Source of the DNA: Desulfobacterales bacterium CG23_combo_of_CG06-09_8_20_14_all_52_9
GTDB taxonomy: Bacteria > Desulfobacterota > Desulfobacteria > Desulfobacterales > UBA2156
Length of the DNA: 22,594 nt
Assembly: GCA_002771315.1 (NCBI GenBank)
Contig: PCSF01000165.1
Span: 1-22,594 of the forward strand
Direction: 5' to 3'
Part shown: piece by piece, positions 1 to 7,669 of the stretch
Layout: every line of letters starts with the position of its first letter
How positions within the stretch are numbered: the stretch's first letter is position 1
Position numbers and translations under genes: made by a program
The notes under the pieces: model-generated
What the model was told of the DNA's origin: nothing
What the model saw: the letters and a program-made list of their open reading frames with translations, nothing else
Databases searched by the model: none

Positions 1-162
1 AAACCTTATATCGATAAGTCAGGTTCCGGAGTTCACAGTCGTCCTCAAACCGGGCAAAGTTCCATGCACTTGTCATCTTTTTGCACCCGGAGCTGAAGGA
101 CGGTTCACTCCACAAATATCAAAGTGTAAGCCCCGTCTCAATATAGCCGCTATGATGAGGTG

Positions 163-2565
163 TTACCCTCTTGCTCCATCTAGTACTTTTCGGACGGTCT
201 TTGCCATGTCTTTCATCACTAGAGGTTTGAAGACAAAGGCTTTGACCCCGATGGCTTTTGCCCTGTTTCCATCCATCCGATCGCTGTGACCGGTGCAAAG
301 GATGATGGGGATATCCGGACGGATCTTTATCAGCTCTTGCGCCAGGAGATCCCCTGTCATGTGCGGCATGGCCATATCCGAGATGACGAGATCAAAGGCG
401 CCGGGATCCGCCTTGAACCGCTCCAGCACCTCCAGGCTGTTTGAGGCGGCATTCACCTTATATCCCTGACGTTCCAGCATCAGCTTGGCCAGATTAACGA
501 TGGACACTTCGTCGTCGACGAACAGGATCCGCTCGGTTCCCGTCGGTAACTCCTCGACTCTATCTGCCTTCAGCACCATTGTTTTTTCAGCCTGGGGTAA
601 CAGGACTTCAAAGGCGCTTCCCTTGCCCGGTTCGCTGGTTACCTTGATCGCGCCTTCATATTTTTTGACGATGCCGTAAACTACGGCCAGCCCCATCCCG
701 GTCCCCTCGCCCACCTCCTTGGTTGTGAAAAACGGCTCGAATATCCGGCCGATAAGCTCCGGAGCGATCCCATGCCCGGTGTCTTTTACGATGAGCCTGA
801 CAAAGTTACCGGGGCGAATTCCTTCGTATGATAAGATAGCGTCTTTATCCAGCGTTACCGGCTCCAGGCCGACCGTTAAAATCCCATCAGATGTGCGCAA
901 GGCATGTGCCGCGTTGGTGACCAGGTTCATGACGACCTGATGGATCTCAGTGGGGTCGGCCGAAACGATTTCGCTTTCACATGATATATTTTGCTCAATT
1001 TCTATGTTCATCGGGATTGTTGCCCGCATCAGCTTCACGACTTCCTTGACCACAGGGGCAATCTCAATCGGTTTTGCCTGGAACGGAGCCTTTCGGGCAA
1101 AACTCAGGATGTGCTTTACGATGTCCCTGGCCCGAAACGATGCGGATTGAATTTCATCAAGGTAGCTTCTGGCCGGATTCCCCTCCGGCAAATCGATTAA
1201 GGCCAGGTCCGAGTTGCCCACAATGATTCCCAAAATATTGTTGAACTCATGAGCGACCCCTCCGGCCAACGTCCCGATGGCCTCCATCTTCTGGGACTGC
1301 CGGAGCTGGGATTCGAGATTTTTACGTTCGGTGATGTCCTGATTCACGCCATAAGTCTTGACCGTCCTTCCGTGAGAGTCCTTGACGATAAAAAAACGGA
1401 CGGTGATACAGCCGATCGTGCCGTCTGCATAGAGCATTCGGTGTTCAATCTGCCGGCTGAAATGGGGATCCGTTGTTTCGATGGCTTTTCGCGTTTCTTC
1501 CCCGACCACATCCATGTCGTCGGGATGGACAAAGCGATGGGCGTATTCGGCGGAATGCATGGTATACCCGCCGATTTTCTCGACCGTGGTGCGGAAAATA
1601 TTGTAGAATTGGTCATTGAACGTAAAAAGGTCGGTGGCAACGTCGTATTCCCAGTGGCCGAGATGAGCCATTTCCAAAGCGTTGGACAGTTGTGCCTTGC
1701 TGGCCTTAAGTTCCTCCTCGGCCCGCTTGTGCTCGGTAATGTCGTGCATGACCGCTAATACGTGTGTTTTATCCTCTTCGGTCTTTAAGACAGATGTAGA
1801 CATTATGAGGGGCTTTTCTCGGCCTTTTTTATCAGTGATTATCCATTCCTCTGATATGATATTGTCGCCATCACGCATCCTGTCCATTCGTTCAACTGCT
1901 TTCTCTTGAACTACCGGATCAGGGTACATGGTCTGATACCATCCAAGCCGGTTGATTTCCTCAATCGTATATCCGGTGATTTCTACCATGCGGGGATTCC
2001 AGTGGGTGAATCTCACATAGGGTTCTTCAGGGGTGTTAAGGCACACACAAATACCATCGGCCGCTTTCTCAAGAATGTCATTGAGCGTTTTGTTCCCCTC
2101 CGTTAAAGCTTTTTCGGCAATTTTTTGGTTCGTAACATCGCGTACTATAGCTAGAAGATGCGGCTCTTTCATATACAAAAAAGAGCTGCCACGCACTTCA
2201 ATGTTGAATGTTGTCCCATCCTTTCGAAGATCGACGGACTCTGCAGAGAATTTACCTGTACTCTGCAGCTGTTTCCTAAAATCCTCGAAAAGATGATAAT
2301 AATCCGGATGGACGATGTCTTTTCCGTGGAGTCCTATCATCTCATTTCCTGCATAGCCGTATAACTGTAATGCCGCGGGATTTGCCAGAACGATTACACC
2401 ATCGGTATTAAATATGAGAATTCCATCGATCGAATTATCGAAAATGTCCCGGAATTGGCGTTCCTCTTTCCGTATTGACACATCCGCTCGCTTACGATCG
2501 GCATCGGCTTTTTCTAACGATTTGATTCTTTGCTTAAGCTCTTTATAGGTTGGGTTTCTTGGCAT
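163..2565 (-). CDS. PAS-PAS-PAS hybrid sensor histidine kinase with C-terminal receiver
   Basis: About 800 aa, soluble, with no membrane segment seen. From the ATG start the order is: coiled-coil start, PAS about 36-147, PAS about 157-281, PAS about 292-416, HisKA about 424-492, HATPase about 535-657, receiver about 678-795. The phospho-acceptor is H439 in GGVAHEFNN. ATP-binding boxes are the N-box NLVTNAAHAL, DTGHGI and GTGMGLAVVYG. The receiver phospho-site is D730 in ISDMAMP, with a conserved lysine in FVFKP. The frame stays open to a TTG at 2604, but the ATG at 2565 is preferred: it has GGTGGTG just upstream, and the resulting start (MPRNPTYKELKQRI) resembles common delta-proteobacterial kinase starts. 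It senses an unknown cytoplasmic signal and probably passes phosphate to its own receiver and then to an unlinked partner. No response regulator is adjacent. Confidence 0.93.
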   Translation of the reverse strand: MPRNPTYKELKQRIKSLEKADADRKRADVSIRKEERQFRDIFDNSIDGILIFNTDGVIVLANPAALQLYGYAGNEMIGLHGKDIVHPDYYHLFEDFRKQLQSTGKFSAESVDLRKDGTTFNIEVRGSSFLYMKEPHLLAIVRDVTNQKIAEKALTEGNKTLNDILEKAADGICVCLNTPEEPYVRFTHWNPRMVEITGYTIEEINRLGWYQTMYPDPVVQEKAVERMDRMRDGDNIISEEWIITDKKGREKPLIMSTSVLKTEEDKTHVLAVMHDITEHKRAEEELKASKAQLSNALEMAHLGHWEYDVATDLFTFNDQFYNIFRTTVEKIGGYTMHSAEYAHRFVHPDDMDVVGEETRKAIETTDPHFSRQIEHRMLYADGTIGCITVRFFIVKDSHGRTVKTYGVNQDITERKNLESQLRQSQKMEAIGTLAGGVAHEFNNILGIIVGNSDLALIDLPEGNPARSYLDEIQSASFRARDIVKHILSFARKAPFQAKPIEIAPVVKEVVKLMRATIPMNIEIEQNISCESEIVSADPTEIHQVVMNLVTNAAHALRTSDGILTVGLEPVTLDKDAILSYEGIRPGNFVRLIVKDTGHGIAPELIGRIFEPFFTTKEVGEGTGMGLAVVYGIVKKYEGAIKVTSEPGKGSAFEVLLPQAEKTMVLKADRVEELPTGTERILFVDDEVSIVNLAKLMLERQGYKVNAASNSLEVLERFKADPGAFDLVISDMAMPHMTGDLLAQELIKIRPDIPIILCTGHSDRMDGNRAKAIGVKAFVFKPLVMKDMAKTVRKVLDGARG

Positions 2566-2819
2566 ATTCACCACCCATATCTCTTTTATGTCCTTGTGTC
2601 GCAATTACGCAAATGATTCGACAGATTCTAATTACAAGTACCCTGGTGGGGTTCGTAACAATTCGAGGTCCAGGTCAGCGGTATTGAGAGGCCAATTGGA
2701 AATCAATTTCAAAATACGCCAGAATGAGCAGCAGATGTATTATCAGTCGAAACTTGGTACCAGGTTCCACTGAGGAATCCTTGCCATGCCCTTCAGAAAT
2801 ACTACCTGTCTTCAATTTT

Positions 2820-2952
2820 GATGGCTTCGTAAAAAGTTGTCACCCCGTTGAAAAACGGGGTCCAGAGGTTTCATAAGTGCTTGAGAACACTGGATTCCGG
2901 TTTTCGCCGGAATGACAGAAAGAGAGCCTTTTCGACTTTTTACGATGCCATC
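2820..2952. mobile_element. MITE-like 133-bp element, copy 1
   Basis: The terminal inverted repeats are GATGGCTTCGTAAAAAGTTG on the left, and GATGGCATCGTAAAAAGTCG read inward from the right. The element is flanked on both sides by AATTTT (2814-2819 and 2953-2958), a perfect 6-bp target duplication. The repeat can be stretched to 8 bp, TCAATTTT, because TC is shared. Inside are two hairpins: CCCCGTT/AACGGGG around GAAA, and ATTCCGG/CCGGAAT. It is the same length as the copy at 18036-18168 and aligns with it without gaps. It encodes no transposase, so any movement would be in trans. Confidence 0.8.
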
Positions 2953-3255
2953 AATTTTAAAGATTGAATCCGATGTGATGCGCCTATATCAGGTGTCTCT
3001 TGTTATTGTCAATTTTTTTCCTCCAACAGAAAATGAGGTCATCATGCAAATGACACAGGGAATCCACCAATTAATCGGGTATCAAAAGGCAAATTATGGC
3101 CATTGCCGTAAGCTTCGGAGTTTTAAGGGGGCCAAATTCGATGGATATCTAAACAAAAATGGTCGAGGATCCAAGATCCGTCGCCCATGTCTCGCCTTCG
3201 GTGGTATTTCCGGCGTCCAACGAAACCCTCGCACCTTCCGCCGAGGATTATATTT

Positions 3256-3297
3256 CCTAATCTGAGCGGTTTTTTATGAAAAAGCGCTCAGATCAGG
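3256..3297. repeat. Long hairpin (13-bp stem, one mismatch)
   Basis: Arms CCTAATCTGAGCG (3256-3268) and CGCTCAGATCAGG (3285-3297) pair with one A-C mismatch. The loop can add a TTTTT/AAAAA stem. No T-run follows on the plus strand, so this is not a textbook rho-independent terminator. It could be a processing site, a repeat-derived structure or a bidirectional terminator. Confidence 0.5.
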
Positions 3298-3340
3298 TCC
3301 TATTCAATGGGATCAACTTGTGTTTAAAGGAAGCCCCCGT

Positions 3341-3358
3341 TTTTAGGGCCCCCTAAAA
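3341..3358. repeat. Perfect 8-bp palindrome
   Basis: TTTTAGGG and CCCTAAAA are separated by CC. It is nearly symmetrical and AT-flanked, so it could act as a hairpin terminator in either direction or as a protein-binding site. It lies 350 bp upstream of typA. Confidence 0.4.
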
Positions 3359-3424
3359 CAGCAGATTCCTTGCCATCATGGATAATATTTCGAGATTATT
3401 CGACATCTGAAGAATACAAGTGAC

Positions 3425-3452
3425 ATTCCCTGGTTTTCAGAAAATCGGGAAT
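3425..3452. repeat. Hairpin with nested stems
   Basis: ATTCCC (3425-3430) pairs with GGGAAT (3447-3452). An inner TTTT/AAAA stem closes around CAG. It is the third hairpin within 200 bp, and its function is unknown. Confidence 0.35.
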
Positions 3453-3537
3453 ATGCCCGGGTAGTGGTTTTAGTGCTGATACACTGATCAGGCATAAGCA
3501 AGGCGACCCTTAAGTTGAGGGGCGGGTCGACCGAGGA

Positions 3538-3636
3538 CTACTTGCCATAGTTCTCATCCAGAAATTGCCGATTTTGGTAAACATTGAAAATGCCATTCCC
3601 CCCATCAGCTTTTAGCGATTGCTTTTTAGTGGCCAT
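3538..3636 (-). CDS. Possible 32-aa small protein
   Basis: The reading frame starts ATG GCC ACT AAA AAG and ends at TAG on the minus strand. It gives a hydrophilic peptide beginning MATKKQSLKADGG and ending LDENYGK. Its composition looks more protein-like than the other short frames here. Only a weak GAG lies upstream as a ribosome site, and I recognise no family. It is divergent from typA, so its 5' side would share the typA promoter region. Confidence 0.25.
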   Translation of the reverse strand: MATKKQSLKADGGNGIFNVYQNRQFLDENYGK

Positions 3637-3705
3637 AGTATACTCTATCAATATCTTTAAAATTTTAAATATAGCCTTCAACCTAAAAATCAACAAGACA
3701 AGCAT

Positions 3706-5532
3706 ATGAGCACCCCTATTCGAAACGAAAAGATTCGCAATATCGCCATTATCGCCCATGTCGACCACGGCAAAACCACCCTGGTGGACGCCATGTTCCG
3801 CCAAAGCGGCCTTTTTAAAGCCCACCAAACCGTGGATGAGCGGCTCATGGACACCATGGATCTTGAGCGGGAGCGGGGCATCACCATCGCCGCCAAGAAC
3901 TGTTCGGTGGCCTGGAAGGATATTCGCATCAATATCATCGACACCCCGGGTCACGCCGATTTCGGCGGCGAGGTGGAGCGGGCTCTCTCCATGGCAGACG
4001 GCGCCATCCTTCTGGTGGACGCATCGGAAGGGCCGCTGCCCCAAACCCGTTTCGTGCTCAAAAAAGCCCTGGAAGCGAGACTTAAGATCATCGTCGTCAT
4101 CAATAAGATCGATCGCCAGGACGCCCGCCCCGAGGAGGTGCTCGATGAAATATACGACCTTTTAATCGATCTGGATGCCACGGACGAACAGCTCGAGTTC
4201 CCGCTCCTTTACGCCATCGGCAAGAAAGGGATCGCCAAAAAAGAGCTGGACGGGAAAGAAGAACACCTCCATGCGCTTTTTGACACGATCCTTGAAGCGA
4301 TCCCGGGCCCGTCTCATGATCCGCAGGCTCCCTTTCAGATGCTGGTCTCCGACTTAGGCTATTCCGATTACCTCGGTCGGCTGGCCGTGGGCAAAATCTT
4401 TAACGGCACCGCCCACTTTCGGGACAACCTCGTGTGCATGGGAGAAAGGGGACAGGTGACACCGCTTAAGGTTTCCAAGCTTCAGGTCTACCGCGGGATG
4501 ACCCTTGAGGACGCGGAGTCGGTGGAGCCCGGTGACATTGTGGTTCTTGCCGGCGTTTCCAATGTCATGATCGGGGATACCATCTGCAATCAGGAGGACC
4601 CCCGGGCTCTTCCCCAGATTCGGGTCGACGAACCCACCGTGAGTATGAAATTCACCGTGAACAATTCGCCTTTCGGGGGCAAAGAAGGCAAATATGTGCA
4701 GTCTAGCAGGCTTCGGGAGCGCCTGTTAAAGGAGACCCTCCGGAACGTGGCTATTCAAGTGGACGCCTCGGGCGATCGGGACAGCGCCGTGGTGAAGGGT
4801 CGGGGGGAATTTCAGCTCGCCATCCTCATCGAAACCATACGTCGGGAAGGCTATGAATTCTGCGTGGGCCGTCCCGAGGTGATTTTCCGGGAGGTTAACG
4901 GAAAAAGACACGAACCCCTTGAGCGGTTATTCTTGGACTGCGAGGAGCCTTTTCTCGGGGTGATGACTGAGAAAATCTCGCTCAGAAAAGGCAAGATGCT
5001 CAACTTTGTCAACAACGGAAAGGGACGGGTGCGAATCGAATTTTCCGTACCCTCCCGGGCGCTCATCGGCTATCGAGACGAATTTTTAACCGACACCCGG
5101 GGCACAGGCATCATGCACTCTCTTTTCGACGGTTACGGGGAGTACCGCGGCGATTACCCGAGCCGCTTCACCGGTTCCCTGGTGTCGGACCGCTCCGGCA
5201 CCGCAGTGCCCTATGCCCTTTTTAACCTCGAACCCCGTGGACGCTTATTCATCGTGCCCGGAGACCCGGTCTACGAAGGGATGATCATCGGCGAACACAA
5301 CCGGGGGCAGGATTTGAACGTGAACCCTTGTAAGGAGAAAAAACTCACCAACATGCGGGCCGCGGGAAAGGACGACAATGTGCTGCTCTCGCCCATCAAG
5401 CCCATGACCCTGGAGCATGCTATCAGCTTCATCCGGGAAGACGAACTGGTGGAGGTGACCCCCCTTTCCATTCGCATGCGAAAAGCAACGCTTTCGGCCC
5501 AGCAGCGCTACACCCATCGGCCGCGGGCTTAA
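3706..5532 (+). CDS. typA: Ribosome-associated translational GTPase TypA/BipA
   Basis: 608 aa, the usual length for the family. It is an EF-G-like GTPase that binds the 70S ribosome and helps assembly and translation under stress or cold. The GTPase motifs are all present: P-loop AHVDHGKTT (about 17-25), switch I RERGITIAAKN, switch II DTPGHADFGGEV and NKIDR. A beta-barrel domain 2 follows, then the EF-G-like domains and the BipA-specific C-terminal part (GTGIMHSLFDGYG, then TNMRAAGKDDNVLLSPIKPMTLE). The ATG at 3706 has a poor Shine-Dalgarno, but the protein start (MSTPIRNEKIRNIAIIAHVD) fits the family exactly. The gene is complete and looks ancestral compared with the decayed genes downstream. 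Confidence 0.97.
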   Translation: MSTPIRNEKIRNIAIIAHVDHGKTTLVDAMFRQSGLFKAHQTVDERLMDTMDLERERGITIAAKNCSVAWKDIRINIIDTPGHADFGGEVERALSMADGAILLVDASEGPLPQTRFVLKKALEARLKIIVVINKIDRQDARPEEVLDEIYDLLIDLDATDEQLEFPLLYAIGKKGIAKKELDGKEEHLHALFDTILEAIPGPSHDPQAPFQMLVSDLGYSDYLGRLAVGKIFNGTAHFRDNLVCMGERGQVTPLKVSKLQVYRGMTLEDAESVEPGDIVVLAGVSNVMIGDTICNQEDPRALPQIRVDEPTVSMKFTVNNSPFGGKEGKYVQSSRLRERLLKETLRNVAIQVDASGDRDSAVVKGRGEFQLAILIETIRREGYEFCVGRPEVIFREVNGKRHEPLERLFLDCEEPFLGVMTEKISLRKGKMLNFVNNGKGRVRIEFSVPSRALIGYRDEFLTDTRGTGIMHSLFDGYGEYRGDYPSRFTGSLVSDRSGTAVPYALFNLEPRGRLFIVPGDPVYEGMIIGEHNRGQDLNVNPCKEKKLTNMRAAGKDDNVLLSPIKPMTLEHAISFIREDELVEVTPLSIRMRKATLSAQQRYTHRPRA

Positions 5533-5581
5533 AACGGGCAGGGAAAACCCCTTGACTCGGTCGCCGGTTTGCCCTCACACC

Positions 5582-5877
5582 CTATCCGGCTGCCCCACCC
5601 AGAAAATTGCCTATGCATCCAATGGCATGGCCTCATTTGAAAAGGCTTTTGTCGATCTCTATTATGAAGTCAGCCGAGAGATTATCCCCTTTCGATTCAA
5701 GAGCTGGTCAAGATTTACCTCAACATGAGACGGAGAATGTCCCTGAATACAAACCGGATGGTCAAAATCGCTTCACGCAGAAATATCCAGCAGGATATCC
5801 GATATATCGTGGAGCACGATGCCATTACGGACGCTGCGATGGAATTTGTCAATATCACTGAGGAGATAACACCATGA
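5582..5877 (+). pseudogene. Frameshifted remnant of an AbiEi/DUF6577-like regulator
   Basis: Two frames join into one plausible C-terminal protein region. The first reads ...QKIAYASNGMASFEKAFVDL then YYEVSREIIPF up to about 5695. The second reads SIQELVKIYLNMRRRMSLNT and on to ...MEFVNITEEITP, stopping at TGA 5875-5877. Adding one T to the TTT run in ccctttcgatt restores the frame (IIPF-SIQEL). The N-terminal half is missing, since typA ends 50 bp upstream. The EKAFVDLYYEV and RRRMS...ASRRNI pattern resembles the C-terminal region of AbiEi-type antitoxin-like regulators. This family assignment is from memory and tentative. The TGA overlaps the ATG of the next gene (ATGA), so the two were translationally coupled. 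Confidence 0.6.
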
Positions 5878-6173
5878 ATCTGAAAAACAATCTTCCTCCG
5901 GTTCATCCGGGTGAATTTCTTAAAGAGAATCTTGACGAATTGCGGATCTCTCAAGCTGAGTTTGCCCGCACTATTGGACTTTCAGCCATGAGAATATCCC
6001 ACGTCGTCAAAGGGAAAAGACCTGTCACCGCTGAGATGGCCTTGCTTTTCGGCAAGGTCTTTGGCCATACGCCTCAATACTGGATCAACTTGCAGGCGAC
6101 CTATGACCTCAAAATGGCCGAAAAGGTTGTCAGCCGCAGGATCGCTGGAATCCATCAACTTGCGCATGCATGA
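5874..6173 (+). CDS. HigA-type XRE-family antitoxin, orphan
   Basis: 99 aa with one helix-turn-helix (about 24-60: SQAEFARTIGLSAMRISHVV). It begins with the HigA hallmark PPVHPGEFLKENLDEL and continues GKRPVTAEMALLFGKVFGHTPQYWINLQ, typical of VapI/HigA antidotes. HigA proteins neutralise a HigB mRNA interferase and repress their own operon. No HigB-like gene lies on either side, so it is orphaned, or partnered with the lost upstream gene. GAGGAG lies about 9 nt before the ATG, inside the tail of the upstream remnant. It may still act as a DNA-binding repressor, and the palindrome upstream of the next gene (6261-6283) is a candidate target. Confidence 0.85.
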   Translation: MNLKNNLPPVHPGEFLKENLDELRISQAEFARTIGLSAMRISHVVKGKRPVTAEMALLFGKVFGHTPQYWINLQATYDLKMAEKVVSRRIAGIHQLAHA

Positions 6174-6188
6174 TGAGTTGACAGTCAT

Positions 6189-6338
6189 TGTGACATAAAT
6201 AATCCTCTAATAAGCATATCGATTTGAAATAACGTTTATATTATGTGACATTTTTATTGACATAATCTGTGTCACAGATTATGAAAAGACCGATTTCATC
6301 AATAAAACCCCTGGCAGGCCGAGCCGGATGCTGTGACA
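6189..6338 (+). promoter_or_regulatory. Array of TGTGACA motifs upstream of fic
   Basis: The heptamer TGTGACA occurs at 6189-6195, 6244-6250 and 6332-6338, and inverted (TGTCACA) at 6270-6276 in the central palindrome. ATTATGT (6240-6246) and ACATAAT (6260-6266) form a further inverted pair. The repetition in about 150 bp suggests several sites for one DNA-binding protein. Confidence 0.45.
6257..6284 (+). promoter_or_regulatory. Sigma-70 promoter overlapped by a perfect 23-bp operator palindrome
   Basis: The -35 TTGACA (6257-6262) is separated by 16 nt from the -10 TTATGA (6279-6284). The palindrome with arms CATAATCTGTG (6261-6271) and CACAGATTATG (6273-6283) around a central T fills the spacer and touches both boxes. 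This is the classic position for a repressor operator. The expected transcript starts near 6290, leaving about 110 nt of leader before fic. Confidence 0.6.
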
Positions 6339-6398
6339 TTCTTCGGTGGCTCATACGCTCAACTAAGCTTAACGATAAGATAAAAAGGTGACAGAATA

Positions 6399-7535
6399 AT
6401 GGACACATCCCCAGTCAAAAAGGTCTCCACCTTCAAATCAGGACACTTCGTCTTTAGCCGCCGATACCAGGACTCTGAGATGAACAACCTTCATCTATGG
6501 AGCATGGTGCTCTATAAAACGGTCAGTGATCTTCCGATCCTGCCTGCTTGGTCATCCCAGCTTGAAGAGACGCTCATCCGCAGATCCATCTTCGGAACAG
6601 CGGCGCTCGAAGGCAATCCGCTGAAAGAGGAAGAGGTCGGAAAGATCATCAACGCAACGGACAACCCGACGAAGTCGGCAAGGGCTGAACAGGAAATCAG
6701 GAATCTCAAAGCGGCGTATCAATTTATCAGAGAACTTTCTCCGGAACCGACACCACCGGTAATTGATGAGGAGATAATCAAGAAGGTCCACGCCCTGATC
6801 ACGGCACATATTGAGCACCCCTACAACGTCCCAGGTCTGTACCGAAATCACAAAGTCCAGGTGGGCGACAAGGGCCACGGCGGCGTGTACACACCCCCAA
6901 AATGCCTTCCGGATATTGAAAAACTCATGAAGGAATTCATCCCCTGGATCAACAGCGAGGAGATGCTTGCCATGGATCCTTACTGCCGGGCAGCCCTGGT
7001 CCACTACCACCTGGGGTTGATCCATCCCTTCGGCGACGGAAACGGCAGGGTGGCAAGAATAATCGAGGCCTTGCTGTTGAGATTATCAGGACGTAAATAC
7101 ATCCCCACGATGCTCTCCAATTACTACTACCGGAATATGGACGAGTACTTTCGGGTCTTCTCCATCACTCGGAAGAACAAAGAAAATGACGTGTCCCTTT
7201 TCCTGAAATTTGTTCTGAAAGGGGTCGTCGATTCGTTGGAGGAAATCAAGAACCGGATCACTTATTTAATCCGTCGCCTGGCGTTGAGTGACTACCATGG
7301 CACGCTGCACCGGGAGAAGGCGATTATCCAACGCCAGCACGACCTCCTGACGATGTTGCTCCAAGACCCCAAACCGTTCACCCTCCAGAATTTGTTTGAC
7401 ACATCGCCCATGAACACCTTGTACAGAAATGTCAGTGAACGGACCGCCAGGCGGGATCTGAAGAAACTGACGGAGATGAATCTATTGACATGCACCAATG
7501 ATCAACATGCCCTGAATCTCAATGTGTTGGGATAG
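6399..7535 (+). CDS. Fic-domain protein (likely AMP-transferase) with built-in inhibitory helix and C-terminal winged helix
   Basis: 378 aa. The Fic active-site loop HPFGDGNGR with the following R is at 209-220, complete with the catalytic His. Most Fic enzymes with this motif transfer AMP from ATP to hydroxyl side chains of target proteins. The N-terminal segment TAALEG (67-72) fits the (S/T)xxxE(G/N) auto-inhibitory motif, so this is a class II Fic whose own glutamate blocks ATP. The C-terminal 80 residues (about 300-378, ERTARRDLKKLTEMNLLT) look like a winged helix-turn-helix, so it may bind DNA and its own promoter. AAAGGTG lies about 10 nt before the ATG. It is one of two intact genes in a run of broken ones. 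Its target is unknown. Confidence 0.92.
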   Translation: MDTSPVKKVSTFKSGHFVFSRRYQDSEMNNLHLWSMVLYKTVSDLPILPAWSSQLEETLIRRSIFGTAALEGNPLKEEEVGKIINATDNPTKSARAEQEIRNLKAAYQFIRELSPEPTPPVIDEEIIKKVHALITAHIEHPYNVPGLYRNHKVQVGDKGHGGVYTPPKCLPDIEKLMKEFIPWINSEEMLAMDPYCRAALVHYHLGLIHPFGDGNGRVARIIEALLLRLSGRKYIPTMLSNYYYRNMDEYFRVFSITRKNKENDVSLFLKFVLKGVVDSLEEIKNRITYLIRRLALSDYHGTLHREKAIIQRQHDLLTMLLQDPKPFTLQNLFDTSPMNTLYRNVSERTARRDLKKLTEMNLLTCTNDQHALNLNVLG

Positions 7536-7669
7536 GTGGCACAGATAGACTATGGGAAGGAAAATCTATATATTGAACTACTTCGGAATCATTGACACGA
7601 AAGCGGTCTTATGCTTGTGAAAAGCCTATACTAGGGCTATATATTGCCAGCCAAAAAGTTCGTGAAAGG

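Larger units (their letters stand above)
2566..3705. other. 1.1 kb intergenic region rich in repeats and hairpins
   Basis: There is no convincing protein gene over most of this gap. It holds one copy of the 133-bp mobile repeat (2820-2952), three perfect or near-perfect hairpins (3256-3297, 3341-3358, 3425-3452) and a possible 32-codon minus-strand ORF (3538-3636). An open frame across 2912-3265 starts inside the mobile repeat and has unconvincing composition. The last part must carry the typA promoter. A TATACT box is visible at 3639-3644 but has no good -35 at proper spacing. Confidence 0.6.

Noticed and set aside
1..162. Open plus-strand frame at the left edge
   Set aside because: It runs into the antisense of the kinase gene and stops near 290. 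The peptide is not recognisable, and nothing else is seen in these 162 bases.
2912..3265. 117-aa plus-strand ORF
   Set aside because: It starts inside the mobile repeat and has no family resemblance, no ribosome site and unnatural composition.
7533..7548. Sigma-54 -24 box (TGGCAC) after fic
   Set aside because: There is no GC element at the required spacing.
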